DNA of 64,000 nt, taken from positions 1 to 64,000 of the forward strand of contig NZ_WUWM01000015.1 of NCBI RefSeq assembly GCF_009846885.1, given 5' to 3'. The notes beneath the pieces are model-generated. The model had not been told where the DNA came from and searched no databases. It saw nothing but the letters and a program-made list of their open reading frames with translations. Below are positions 49,514 through 58,654 of the stretch, in pieces. Source of the stretch: Paenibacillus puerhi. Lineage in GTDB: Bacteria > Bacillota > Bacilli > Paenibacillales > NBRC-103111. The number at the start of each line of letters is the position of its first letter. Within the stretch, counting starts at the first letter, position 1. The position numbers were made by a program, and so were the translations under genes.

Positions 49514-51125
49514 GATTCCGATTCTATCGCTCATTACATTCTCGCCGCTGCTCGGCGTGCTTGTGCTGATGTTTCTGCCAAAGTCACAGGGACAGTGGAT
49601 TAAGACGACTGCGATTCTCACCACGCTGATCCCTCTTGGATTGTCGGTGTGGCTGTATGCTCAGTTCAATTCGAATGTCGCGGGCATGCAGTTCAAGGAG
49701 TCCGTCCCCTGGATCTCCATCCCGCTTGACCGGGAAACGCAGGTACTCAGCCAGACCTCGTTCTTCGTGGAGTTTAAGTACGCTCTGGCGGTAGACGGCT
49801 TGTCGCTGCCGCTGGTGTTTCTGACGGCGCTTGTAGCTACGATGGCCGCTCTTGCTTCGGTCTACATTAAAAAACGTTGGAAATCGTACTTTATCTGGTT
49901 TTTACTGCTTGAAGTCGGAATGTTCGGCGTGTTTATGGCCCAGGACCTGTTTCTGTTCTTCGTCTTCTTCGAAGTCACCCTTGTGCCGATGTTTTTCCTT
50001 ATCGGGATCTGGGGATATATGGACCGCGAGCGTGCGGCGAACAAGTTCTTGATCTATAACGGGCTCGGGTCGGCGATTATGCTGATCGCCTTCCTGATAC
50101 TGGTCAGCACCGCGGGCTTCACGCAAACTGTGGTCGGCAATGCGGTAACGATTCATTACACGGGCGATCTGAATGTCATCACCGAAAATCTGTTTCAAAG
50201 TGTGGATTCCTATGTGAATCAAAACGAGGAAGGCAATGTGTTTTTCTTAAGCGCAACGATGAAATGGGTACTGTTCATCATGCTGCTGGTGGCCTTCGGG
50301 ATCAAGCTGCCGCTGTTCCCCTTCCATACGTGGATGCTGAAGGTTCATACGGAGGCGCCGCCTTCCGTGGTCATGATTCACTCCGGTATTTTGCTGAAAA
50401 TGGGAGCTTATGGCTTGATTCGCTTCGGCATCCTGCTGTTTCCCCAGCAGGCGGTCGGCTGGGCGACCGTGCTTGCCGTGCTCGGTGTGATCAACATTTT
50501 GTACGGTGCGATATTGGCCTTCGTCCAGAAGGAATTCAAGCTTGTTCTGGCTTATTCCAGTATCAGCCATATGGGCATCGTACTTCTGGGGATTGCGGCC
50601 TTCAACACGATCGGCCTGGAGGGAGCGGTGTTCCAGCTGGTATCGCACGGCCTGATCTCGGCCTTGCTGTTCTTGATCGTAGGCAGTATCTATGAGCGGA
50701 CGCATACGACCCGGCTCGAAGAGCTTGGAGGCCTGGCCAAGTCGATTCCGTTCATATCCGGCATCCTGCTGCTCGCAGGCATGGCTTCGCTTGGGCTGCC
50801 CGGCTTATCTGGATTCGTCAGCGAGTTTCTCGCTTTCGTAGGCTTGTTCGAATCGCATAAGATCGTGACGGCCGTAGGAGCGCTCGGAATTATACTGGCC
50901 GCGGTATACGTACTGCGGGGGGTGCTCGGCATCACATACGGGCCGCTGCGCAGTGAGCTGCCCGCGATGCGGGACGCACGGTTTATCGAAGCGGTGCCGA
51001 TGATTACACTGGCTGCTTTTATCATCGTGCTTGGGGTCTACCCAAGCATTCTGACCGAGCCGCTGCATCAGACGGTCAGCGGGTTTGATCAATTCATTCG
51101 CAGCGTAACGAAGATGGGGGGTTAG
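49506..51125 (+). CDS. nuoM: NADH-quinone oxidoreductase subunit M
   Basis: NuoM is the second antiporter-like subunit. The 539-residue protein has about 14 helices with FFEVTLVPMFFLIGIWGY and LPLFPFHTWMLKVHTEAP. The start is TTG 49506 inside the end of nuoL, with AAGGAGG upstream (GGAAGGAGG). The stop lies four bases before nuoN. Confidence 0.96.
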   Translation: MDKIPILSLITFSPLLGVLVLMFLPKSQGQWIKTTAILTTLIPLGLSVWLYAQFNSNVAGMQFKESVPWISIPLDRETQVLSQTSFFVEFKYALAVDGLSLPLVFLTALVATMAALASVYIKKRWKSYFIWFLLLEVGMFGVFMAQDLFLFFVFFEVTLVPMFFLIGIWGYMDRERAANKFLIYNGLGSAIMLIAFLILVSTAGFTQTVVGNAVTIHYTGDLNVITENLFQSVDSYVNQNEEGNVFFLSATMKWVLFIMLLVAFGIKLPLFPFHTWMLKVHTEAPPSVVMIHSGILLKMGAYGLIRFGILLFPQQAVGWATVLAVLGVINILYGAILAFVQKEFKLVLAYSSISHMGIVLLGIAAFNTIGLEGAVFQLVSHGLISALLFLIVGSIYERTHTTRLEELGGLAKSIPFISGILLLAGMASLGLPGLSGFVSEFLAFVGLFESHKIVTAVGALGIILAAVYVLRGVLGITYGPLRSELPAMRDARFIEAVPMITLAAFIIVLGVYPSILTEPLHQTVSGFDQFIRSVTKMGG

Positions 51126-51129
51126 ACCG

Positions 51130-52656
51130 GTGGCATCAATGGAACCAATACGTCTGCAATTCCACGATCTTGGACTGCTTGCACCGGAACTCACACTGGT
51201 TGCCGCTGCCGTCATTCTGTCGCTGCTGGACCTGCTGCTGCCGCGCCAGAGCAGCCGCGCATGGCTAGGGTGGCTGTCCCTGGTCAGCCTCGCTGTTTCG
51301 GCCATGTTTGTAGTTCTGTATCAATTGAATCCGGTAGAGCCAAAGCAGCTGCTTGAATTCAGCTACCGCATTGATGATTTCGCCAGTGTTCTTAAGCTGA
51401 TTCTGCTGGCGGGGGCGGGACTTATAACCTTCATGAGCATCGGATCGGTGAACGAGGAGGAAATCCCGCATGTCGGCGAGTTTTATTATCTGCTTCTGCC
51501 GGCTACCCTGGGCGGTATGATCATGGCGTCGTCCGGCGACCTGATCACGTTGTTTGTCGGACTGGAGCTGCTCAGCATCACCTCCTATATTCTGGTCGCG
51601 ATGCGAAAGAAGCGGCTGCAATCCAACGAAGGAGCGTTCAAGTATCTTGTGCTTGGCGGCATGTCCTCGGCATTAATTCTATATGGGATGTCCTTCCTTT
51701 ACGGCATGACAGGGACTACGATCATTCCGCAAATCTCCGCTATGCTGGAGCAGAGCGGAGACGGGATGCAGCCGATGATTTACTTGAGCTTCTTCCTGAT
51801 CCTGGCCGGGTTCGGCTTCAAGGTGGCGGCATCGCCATTCCATACCTGGGCGCCTGATGTATATCAGGGGGCGCCTACGCAGGTGACCGCCTTTCTGGCC
51901 GTCGTATCGAAGGCGGCTGCATTCGCTATTCTGTTCCGTGTCATGTACACGGTATTCGCTTCGCCAGGCATTATGGGCACGGCCATTCATGATGATTTTC
52001 TCACGGCCTTGATGGTCGTAGCGGCTGCGGCGATGATCGTCGGCAACTTCACGGCGCTGCGTCAGACGAATATGAAAAGGCTCCTGGCTTACTCCGGGAT
52101 TGCCAACACCGGTTATCTGCTTGTTCCGATCGCCATTCAGTTTACGATCGTGCACTTTTCGAACTTTGCCGAGTTCACCTTTTATCTGATTGCGTATCTG
52201 TTTATGAATGTGGGCATTTTCGCTATGCTGATGATTGTCGAGCGGTCGACGGGCGGGCAAGAGCTGAAGGCTTTCGCCGGGCTGTATTACCGTGCTCCCG
52301 GCCTCGCCATAGCGACCGTGCTGCTTGTCTTGTCCTTGGCGGGCTTGCCGATATCCGGCGGTTTCTTCGGCAAGCTGTATATCATGCTCGGTACGATGCA
52401 AACCCAGCACTACTGGCTGGGTGCGATTATGATCGTGACGAGTGTCGTGTCCTTCTATTATTACTTCGGACTGATCCGCCAAATGTTTATGCGCAGTGAC
52501 GATGAAGCCGGGCCTCTCCGTCCTACGCTTCCTCTCAGCATCACGGTATGGCTGTGCGCCGGCATAGGGGTCCTGCTGGGCCTTTATCCGCAGGGCGTGC
52601 TTGCGTACCTGGAGCGGATCTTTTCGCTCAGCCAAGATTTGTTTATGTTCGGTTAA
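51130..52656 (+). CDS. nuoN: NADH-quinone oxidoreductase subunit N
   Basis: NuoN is the third antiporter-like subunit, adjacent to NuoK. The 508-residue protein has about 14 helices with GLELLSITSYILVA and ASPFHTWAPDVYQGAPT. The start is GTG 51130 or, nine bases later, ATG 51139. It is the last gene of the operon; a strong terminator follows. Confidence 0.95.
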   Translation: MASMEPIRLQFHDLGLLAPELTLVAAAVILSLLDLLLPRQSSRAWLGWLSLVSLAVSAMFVVLYQLNPVEPKQLLEFSYRIDDFASVLKLILLAGAGLITFMSIGSVNEEEIPHVGEFYYLLLPATLGGMIMASSGDLITLFVGLELLSITSYILVAMRKKRLQSNEGAFKYLVLGGMSSALILYGMSFLYGMTGTTIIPQISAMLEQSGDGMQPMIYLSFFLILAGFGFKVAASPFHTWAPDVYQGAPTQVTAFLAVVSKAAAFAILFRVMYTVFASPGIMGTAIHDDFLTALMVVAAAAMIVGNFTALRQTNMKRLLAYSGIANTGYLLVPIAIQFTIVHFSNFAEFTFYLIAYLFMNVGIFAMLMIVERSTGGQELKAFAGLYYRAPGLAIATVLLVLSLAGLPISGGFFGKLYIMLGTMQTQHYWLGAIMIVTSVVSFYYYFGLIRQMFMRSDDEAGPLRPTLPLSITVWLCAGIGVLLGLYPQGVLAYLERIFSLSQDLFMFG

Positions 52657-52671
52657 TCAAGCTTATGCGAA

Positions 52672-52713
52672 AACCCGTTGCCGGTCCCTTGGGGCTGGCG
52701 ACGGGTTATTTTA
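52672..52713 (+). terminator. nuo operon terminator
   Basis: AACCCGTTGCC (52672-52682) pairs with GGCGACGGGTT (52697-52707) apart from one mismatch, with ATTTT following. Confidence 0.85.
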
Positions 52714-52788
52714 GTTGACACTGCCGGTCTACACTCAGAGCGGACAGCCTGCGGCATCCTCCTCTTACCGGGTTAAGGAGTTAACATA

Positions 52789-52911
52789 ATGCCGGCGGTT
52801 GGGGCCAAAATCCATCCCGAAAATCTCCGAAAACAGAAAGAGATTGACGAATTCAAAATGAAGCGTTTTCGAAAAAAGATTCCAGTTGCAGCCACTTGCT
52901 ATAAAGCTTAG
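52789..52911 (+). CDS. Putative small basic protein (40 aa), uncertain
   Basis: A 40-codon reading frame begins MPAVGAKIHPENLRKQ and ends in PVAATCYKA. AAGGAG lies nine bases before the ATG. It is rich in Lys and Arg (KMKRFRKK) and shows no hydrophobic segment. It lies alone between the nuo terminator and the protease gene. I recognise no family, and the stretch may simply be leader sequence of the protease gene. Confidence 0.3.
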   Translation: MPAVGAKIHPENLRKQKEIDEFKMKRFRKKIPVAATCYKA

Positions 52912-52961
52912 AATGGGATAATGGAGTTATGGGCAGGGAGAATTCAGGAAAAAGGGTTTTG

Positions 52962-55487
52962 ATGGCGATGAATACTCGAATGCTGAAACGTAACATGTTC
53001 GCATCGTTCACAGGTCTGGCACTATTCCTGATATGCTGCGGGGCGGTGTACGCCGCGGATGCGGATGATCCGTTCTACACGAAGCAGACGAATCTACAAC
53101 TTATTCATATGAATGAAGCCTGGGACGTTTCTCAAGGCAATACAGGCATGATCATTGCCATCGTGGATACGGGAGTTCAGTTGTCCCACTCTGACTTGAA
53201 GGGGAATTTGGTGAAGGGGGTCAACCTGCTTGCCCCGTCGCTTCCTCCTGAGGATGATAACGGACACGGGACGAATGTGGCCGGCGTGATCGGCGCCATG
53301 GGCAACAACGACCGTGGAATCGCCGGCATGTTGTGGAACGCGAGAATGATGCCGATCAAAGCCTTGAAAGCGGATGGCTCCGGAGACGAGCAGATGCTCG
53401 GCGAAGCGATTCGCTATGCCGTCGACCACGGGGCGCGTATCGTCGTTCTTTCGCTCGGCTTGAATAAATATTCAGCCTATCTCAGCGATATTATCCGATA
53501 TGCGGAAGAGAGGGATGTATTGCTCGTAGCAGCGACCGGCAACGAGGGCAACAGTGTCAAATATCCGGCGGCGTATCCGACGGTGCTCGCTGTTGGCGGC
53601 GTTGGTCCGAATGGTAAAGTGGACAGCAGATCCAATACGGGCATGGAAATTGACGTCGTGGCTCCGTGGAATGTGTTCACTACGGCAATCGGAGATTCCT
53701 ATGAGGCCAAGGACGGCACCTCGATGGCAGCTCCTCAGGTAGCCGCTGCAGCTGCTCTCGCATGGGGCCAGCGGCCTGATCTGAAGGCATACCAGATTAG
53801 GCAGTGGATTCGCCAAACGGCAGAGGATCTGGGTACGAAGGGGTGGGATACGTCCACCGGGTATGGGCTTTTACGTGTGGACCGTTTATTGAAGGAGCCT
53901 TATCGGGACGACATGTATGAGCCCAATGATCGCAAGGATCAAGCGGCCCCGATTTCCCCAAGCAAAAGAGTAGCGGCTTCATTCGAGGGAGGTACGGATG
54001 TCGACTGGTTTAGGACGGATGCTCCCTATGATGGAACGATCAATCTGACGTTCGATATCGATGCGGGACAAACGGTGAACGTTCAGCATACGGATGCCTC
54101 GGGTGTGCTTGTCAGCAAATCCGTTCAGAATGGACAGACCATTCCTTTTAAAGTGACTAAGGGCCGCAGCTATTTCCAACTGCAGCTTAAAGACCGCAAT
54201 CATTCCGGAGCCGTGCCTTATCAGCTCACGACTTTTTTCGAAATCTATCGCGATCCTTTCGAGGATAATGATAAGCAATACAAGGCTTTTGTACTGCCGG
54301 CCCGCAGCCAGACGATTAAAGGAACCTTCCATCAATATCGTGATATGGATTGGTTTGAGTTCCCCGTGGAACAATCGGGATCGCTGAAGCTTTCGCTGTC
54401 GGTCGATACGGCCCGGATCGATCCTGTACTGCTGGTGCAGCGGCAAGCCGAGAAATCAATCACGATCGACAATGGAGATGATGGGGAGCCGGAGAGCTAC
54501 GAGATTCCCGAGGTTTTCCCGGGAAGCTATTACTTCCGCGTCTCCAACGTCAAGGAGTATGAGAATCCGATTGTCGGGGAGTATACGCTGCGCATTGATT
54601 ATGATGCCAGGCTGATCGATCCCAATGAACCCAATGACCGTTCCTATCAGGCTACGTTCATGTCGCTCAATACGCCTTATAACGGGTTGCTGGACCGGGT
54701 AGGCGATACGGACTGGTACCAGTTCCGAATAGCCGAGGAAAGCTATGTGCAGATCGGTCTCAAGGATATTCCTTCGCCGGTCAGTATATATATGACGCTC
54801 TATGACGGCACGCTAAAATCGATAGCGAGCTCCATGAATGGCGCCTATGAGGATGCTCAGAACTTGTCGGGCCGCTTCTCGCCGGGAACTTACTATCTGA
54901 AGCTATCGTCCAACCAGACGTTCAATAACCGAATGTACCAGTTGGAGGTGGATGCCAAGCCTCTTACAGGAGGATATACGGATATCCGAAACCACTGGGC
55001 GGTCCAATCGATCCTGGAATTATCCGGGAAACGGATTATTGACGGATATGACAACTATACGTTCCAGCCTGACCGTCCGATAACCCGTGCGGAGGCTACA
55101 GCCGTGCTGTCCCGGGCCTTCGGCTGGGAGAAACAGCGCACCTTGGCATATTCCGATCTGAATTCTACGCACTGGGCTTATTCCTACATTGCCAAAGCAG
55201 CGCAGGCCGGTATCGTCGACGGCTATCCCGACCGCACGTTTGCTCCGGACCAGCCGGTCACCCGCATGGAGATGACGGCTATGCTGGCCCGCAGTATGAA
55301 CAAGACCGGCAAGCTTCGGGGGCAGCTTCCTTTTACGGATATTGACGAGAACTATTGGGGAGCGGGACTGTTAAAGCAGATGAAGGCTGAAGGACTGATC
55401 GGAGGCTATAATGATGGCTCGTTCCGTCCCGATCAGCAGGCTACCCGGGCTGAGTTTGTCCGCCTGTTAGCCCAGGCGCTTTCGTAG
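52962..55487 (+). CDS. Subtilisin-family (S8) serine protease with three SLH domains, cell-wall anchored
   Basis: A signal peptide (LALFLICCGAVYA-AD) directs export. The S8 triad is complete: Asp69 (IVDTG), His102 (NGHGT) and Ser254 (GTSMAAP), with oxyanion Asn194. Residues about 310-665 form three pre-peptidase C-terminal-like beta domains, each introduced by EPNDR/EDND and containing DWFxF. Residues about 668-841 are three SLH repeats (DIRNHWAVQSI, DLNSTHWAYSYI, DIDENYWGAGL, each with ITRAE/VTRME/ATRAE), which bind pyruvylated secondary wall polymer. ATG 52962 fits AAAGGG; an ATG at 52929 gives an 11-residue longer form. Confidence 0.93.
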   Translation: MAMNTRMLKRNMFASFTGLALFLICCGAVYAADADDPFYTKQTNLQLIHMNEAWDVSQGNTGMIIAIVDTGVQLSHSDLKGNLVKGVNLLAPSLPPEDDNGHGTNVAGVIGAMGNNDRGIAGMLWNARMMPIKALKADGSGDEQMLGEAIRYAVDHGARIVVLSLGLNKYSAYLSDIIRYAEERDVLLVAATGNEGNSVKYPAAYPTVLAVGGVGPNGKVDSRSNTGMEIDVVAPWNVFTTAIGDSYEAKDGTSMAAPQVAAAAALAWGQRPDLKAYQIRQWIRQTAEDLGTKGWDTSTGYGLLRVDRLLKEPYRDDMYEPNDRKDQAAPISPSKRVAASFEGGTDVDWFRTDAPYDGTINLTFDIDAGQTVNVQHTDASGVLVSKSVQNGQTIPFKVTKGRSYFQLQLKDRNHSGAVPYQLTTFFEIYRDPFEDNDKQYKAFVLPARSQTIKGTFHQYRDMDWFEFPVEQSGSLKLSLSVDTARIDPVLLVQRQAEKSITIDNGDDGEPESYEIPEVFPGSYYFRVSNVKEYENPIVGEYTLRIDYDARLIDPNEPNDRSYQATFMSLNTPYNGLLDRVGDTDWYQFRIAEESYVQIGLKDIPSPVSIYMTLYDGTLKSIASSMNGAYEDAQNLSGRFSPGTYYLKLSSNQTFNNRMYQLEVDAKPLTGGYTDIRNHWAVQSILELSGKRIIDGYDNYTFQPDRPITRAEATAVLSRAFGWEKQRTLAYSDLNSTHWAYSYIAKAAQAGIVDGYPDRTFAPDQPVTRMEMTAMLARSMNKTGKLRGQLPFTDIDENYWGAGLLKQMKAEGLIGGYNDGSFRPDQQATRAEFVRLLAQALS

Positions 55488-55641
55488 GCGGAGGATGGCT
55501 TTCAGAAAAATTTAGTTCCTAAAGACCGATTAACCGGGCGGACCGCAGGGTAAAGATGCATAATAAGACAGCGGTTTCCCGGCCGGCTGATTACCCAGTC
55601 AGCATAGCCGATTGGAATAAGAGGGGAAGCAGGATAAACTT

Positions 55642-55893
55642 ATGGAGTATGTGGATCAAGTGAACGCTTCGCTCGGTATGAAAGGCGTTCTGAACATTGT
55701 GCTGGTTCTTGTCTTTATCGGGTTTTCCTGGTGGGCCCTGCAGGAGCTGAAGTGGGAGAGCTTGTTTCGGAGGCCGAGAAGCCCGCAAGCCAAATTACTG
55801 CAAATCCTGATTTCCATTGCTCTCGGTTATCAGGTAGCGCGTTTCATTATCGATTACTTGGCCTGGTCGACCTGGTTCTCCGGAATCTTCTAA
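55642..55893 (+). CDS. ywzB: DUF1146 family small membrane protein (YwzB-like)
   Basis: The 83-residue protein has two hydrophobic helices (VLNIVLVLVFIGFSWWALQ and LLQILISIALGYQVARFII) separated by a basic loop (FRRPRSPQAK). This matches the DUF1146/YwzB family, encoded next to murA in Bacillus. Function unknown. The ATG is 128 bases before murA; GAGGGGAAG stands upstream. Confidence 0.8.
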   Translation: MEYVDQVNASLGMKGVLNIVLVLVFIGFSWWALQELKWESLFRRPRSPQAKLLQILISIALGYQVARFIIDYLAWSTWFSGIF

Positions 55894-56020
55894 CAATGAG
55901 CTTGATCCCGAATAACTGAGGGGAATCCTGTCAACAATGGATAGTACAACCGTTATGAAAATAGGCGTGCTTCACGAATGCTATGTAAATACACGATACT
56001 GATACGCGGAGGGGATCCAG

Positions 56021-57343
56021 ATGAGCAAAATTATCGTCCGCGGCGGCAAAAAGTTGTCCGGCAGGGTTCGTATTCACGGAGCGAAAAATGCCGTGCTGCC
56101 GATTATCGCAGCCTCTCTACTAGGAATGGAGGGAGAAAGCGTTATTCATGACGCACCTCCTTTGGACGACGTAATGGTTATTAATAAAGTGCTTGAAAGC
56201 TTGGGCGTCGAAGTGGAGTATAAGCATGAATCGATCCGGGTCAATGCGACACGCATCCAGACTTGCGAGGCATCTTATGAATTGGTTCGCAAGATGCGGG
56301 CCTCCTTCCTGGTGATGGGACCGCTGCTTGCCCGTATGGGGCAGGCGCGCATCTCGCTGCCGGGCGGCTGTGCCATCGGAACAAGACCGATTGACCAGCA
56401 TCTGAAGGGCTTCGAGGCGATGGGCGCTGAGATTGAACTCGGCCAGGGCTATATTGAAGCGCGTATTCAAGGACGATTGAAGGGCGCTAAGATCTATCTG
56501 GATGTGGCAAGTGTAGGCGCTACCGAAAATATTATGATGGCGGCCACCTTGGCAGAAGGTACGACGTTGATCGAGAATGCGGCCAAGGAACCCGAAATCG
56601 TAGATTTAGCCAATTATTTGAATGCGATGGGAGCCCGAATTCGTGGGGCCGGTACGGGAATGATCCGTATCGATGGGGTCGAGCGATTGGGCGGTGCGGT
56701 ACATACGGTCATACCTGACCGGATTGAAGCAGGAACATACATGATGGCGGCGGCCATTACGAACAGCGACCTTTATATTGAAGGCGCCATCGGCGACCAT
56801 CTGCGGCCTGTTATCTCCAAACTGCAGGAAATGGGTGTTCAAATTGATGAGGATGAGAACGGGATTCGTGTTTTCGCCAGCCGTCCTTTACGCTCAGTCG
56901 ATGTGAAAACCTTGCCTTACCCGGGCTTTCCTACCGATATGCAGTCGCAGATGATGGCCCTGCTCCTTACGGCCGATGGAACGAGTATTGTGACGGAAAC
57001 TGTGTTCGAAAACCGCTTCATGCATGTGGAGCAGATGACGAACATGAACGCCCAGATTAAAGTCGAGGGACGTACGGCCGTTATTAGCGGGGGTGCCCGG
57101 CTGAAGGGGGCCAAGGTATGCGCGACGGATCTCCGGGCAGGGGCGGCGTTGATATTGGCTGCGCTGGTTGCGGACGGCGATACGGAGATTACGGGCATTC
57201 ATCATATCGATCGCGGGTATGTGGAAATCACGGAAAAACTGTCGCGTCTTGGTGCGGATATCCGTCGTCTGTCCGTTGAGCCAGAGCTTCAGCTGGAGCC
57301 GGAAACGATGCCTTTGTTTGCCGTACAGCCTACGTTAGCCTAA
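56021..57343 (+). CDS. murA: UDP-N-acetylglucosamine 1-carboxyvinyltransferase
   Basis: MurA transfers enolpyruvate from PEP to UDP-GlcNAc, the first step of peptidoglycan precursor synthesis, and is the fosfomycin target. The catalytic Cys117 lies in [19 protein letters not shown] (fosfomycin-sensitive form with Cys, not Asp). The 440-residue protein starts [22 protein letters not shown] precedes the ATG. Its place ahead of spoIID matches murAA of B. subtilis. Confidence 0.97.
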   Translation: MSKIIVRGGKKLSGRVRIHGAKNAVLPIIAASLLGMEGESVIHDAPPLDDVMVINKVLESLGVEVEYKHESIRVNATRIQTCEASYELVRKMRASFLVMGPLLARMGQARISLPGGCAIGTRPIDQHLKGFEAMGAEIELGQGYIEARIQGRLKGAKIYLDVASVGATENIMMAATLAEGTTLIENAAKEPEIVDLANYLNAMGARIRGAGTGMIRIDGVERLGGAVHTVIPDRIEAGTYMMAAAITNSDLYIEGAIGDHLRPVISKLQEMGVQIDEDENGIRVFASRPLRSVDVKTLPYPGFPTDMQSQMMALLLTADGTSIVTETVFENRFMHVEQMTNMNAQIKVEGRTAVISGGARLKGAKVCATDLRAGAALILAALVADGDTEITGIHHIDRGYVEITEKLSRLGADIRRLSVEPELQLEPETMPLFAVQPTLA

Positions 57344-57367
57344 TAGAGATTATACGAAAGCAACAGC

Positions 57368-57397
57368 GGTCGCTCCTTCAGGAGTGGCCTTTTTTTG
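57368..57397 (+). terminator. murA terminator
   Basis: GGTCGCTCC pairs with GGAGTGGCC (two G-U pairs) around a TTCA loop, followed by seven T residues. Confidence 0.9.
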
Positions 57398-57538
57398 TTT
57401 AGAACCCAACTCTTTCTCCAGTACTATTCTATCTTTTTGACACATAAGCTAATGTTACCCGCGCCGCTCCGGTAGATAGTAATCTTAGGTCTGCGAGGGG
57501 CAAGTCAGATAGAATGGAAGAGGAGAGGGAAGAAGCGC

Positions 57539-58591
57539 ATGATGAAGTACAAGCTTTCACGCACACAGTCGGCCTGGATCCGATGGCTCTCGTTTTGGCT
57601 TCTTGGCTTTCTGGCCGTTGTTATTCTGGTTCCTTGGTTGCTTGTGCGCTCTCCCTCCGGAATACCCGATAAGAAGGGAACCGACGGGCATGCGGCCCGA
57701 GCCCCGGACGGAGAGGCTATCCTGGTCCAAGTTTACCTAAGCGGGACTCAATCCACCGAGCCGATCGAGCTGGAAAACTATGTGCTGGGCGTGGTCGCGG
57801 CGGAGATGCCGATCGAGTTCGAACCGGAAGCCCTAAAAGCGCAGGCGCTCGCTGCACGCACTTATATAGTGCGGCGGCTGCTAAGCGGCGAAGTGGCAGG
57901 CATAGCGGGATCTTCCGCAACCGTGACGGATACGACGGCGCATCAGGCGTATGCGGGGAATGAGGAGCTGCGTCGCCGCTGGGGACCGGATCGATATGAA
58001 TCCAATCTGAATAAGCTTAAACGGGCAGTAGAGGCGACTAAGGATGGCGTCATCACGTACGCAGGCCAGCCCATTGAGGCCAGTTATTTTTCGACAAGCA
58101 ACGGATATACGGAAAACTCGGAGGACTATTGGAATGTGTCGCTCCCCTATCTCCGCAGTGTGCCAAGCCCTTGGGACGAGGGGCTTTCTCCAAGGTATAG
58201 GGACAGCATCACGCTTTCGGCCAAGGAGCTTCAGCAGAAGCTGGGACTCCCTGCAGCCGTCTCCGCAGTCGCTGGCAGCAAAAACGGGCTGCATATCGTG
58301 GAGCGCAGCGAAGGACATCGGATCAAACAGCTAACGGCGGGGGGACGGACTTTTACGGGGCGTGAGTTCCGGGAGAGATTGGGGCTGCCGTCCAGTCAAT
58401 TTCAGTGGAGCTATAGCAGCGGCAAATGGACATTTACGACGACGGGCTACGGGCATGGGGTCGGGATGAGTCAGTGGGGGGCCAATGGAATGGCCAAGGA
58501 AGGAAGAACGGCGGAGGAAATTATCAAATATTATTATACCGGTGTTACGCTTGAGAAGGCGGCTAATCTACGAGAAGGAAAAAGTTTCTAA
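57539..58591 (+). CDS. spoIID: Stage II sporulation protein D
   Basis: SpoIID is a lytic transglycosylase that acts with SpoIIM and SpoIIP during engulfment. A single N-terminal membrane helix (residues about 16-37) is followed by the SpoIID domain with LENYVLGVVAAEMP, ALKAQALAARTY and the C-terminal TGYGHGVGMSQWGANGMA motif. The 350-residue length is normal. GAGAGGGAAG precedes the ATG pair at 57539/57542. In B. subtilis it is a sigma-E gene; I could not fix a sigma-E promoter here. Confidence 0.95.
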   Translation: MMKYKLSRTQSAWIRWLSFWLLGFLAVVILVPWLLVRSPSGIPDKKGTDGHAARAPDGEAILVQVYLSGTQSTEPIELENYVLGVVAAEMPIEFEPEALKAQALAARTYIVRRLLSGEVAGIAGSSATVTDTTAHQAYAGNEELRRRWGPDRYESNLNKLKRAVEATKDGVITYAGQPIEASYFSTSNGYTENSEDYWNVSLPYLRSVPSPWDEGLSPRYRDSITLSAKELQQKLGLPAAVSAVAGSKNGLHIVERSEGHRIKQLTAGGRTFTGREFRERLGLPSSQFQWSYSSGKWTFTTTGYGHGVGMSQWGANGMAKEGRTAEEIIKYYYTGVTLEKAANLREGKSF

Positions 58592-58606
58592 ACGTCGTAA
58601 CCGTGC

Positions 58607-58635
58607 GTATAAATCTCGCAAATCCGGCAAGACTG
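58607..58635 (+). promoter_or_regulatory. sigma-F-type promoter of spoIIQ
   Basis: GTATA at 58607-58611 and GGCAAGACTG at 58626-58635 (fits GGNNANANTR) are separated by 14 bases, the same spacer as in front of spoIIR. spoIIQ is a known sigma-F gene. The start codon is 20 bases downstream. Confidence 0.65.
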
Positions 58636-58654
58636 GTTAGCGAGGTGATAATAG

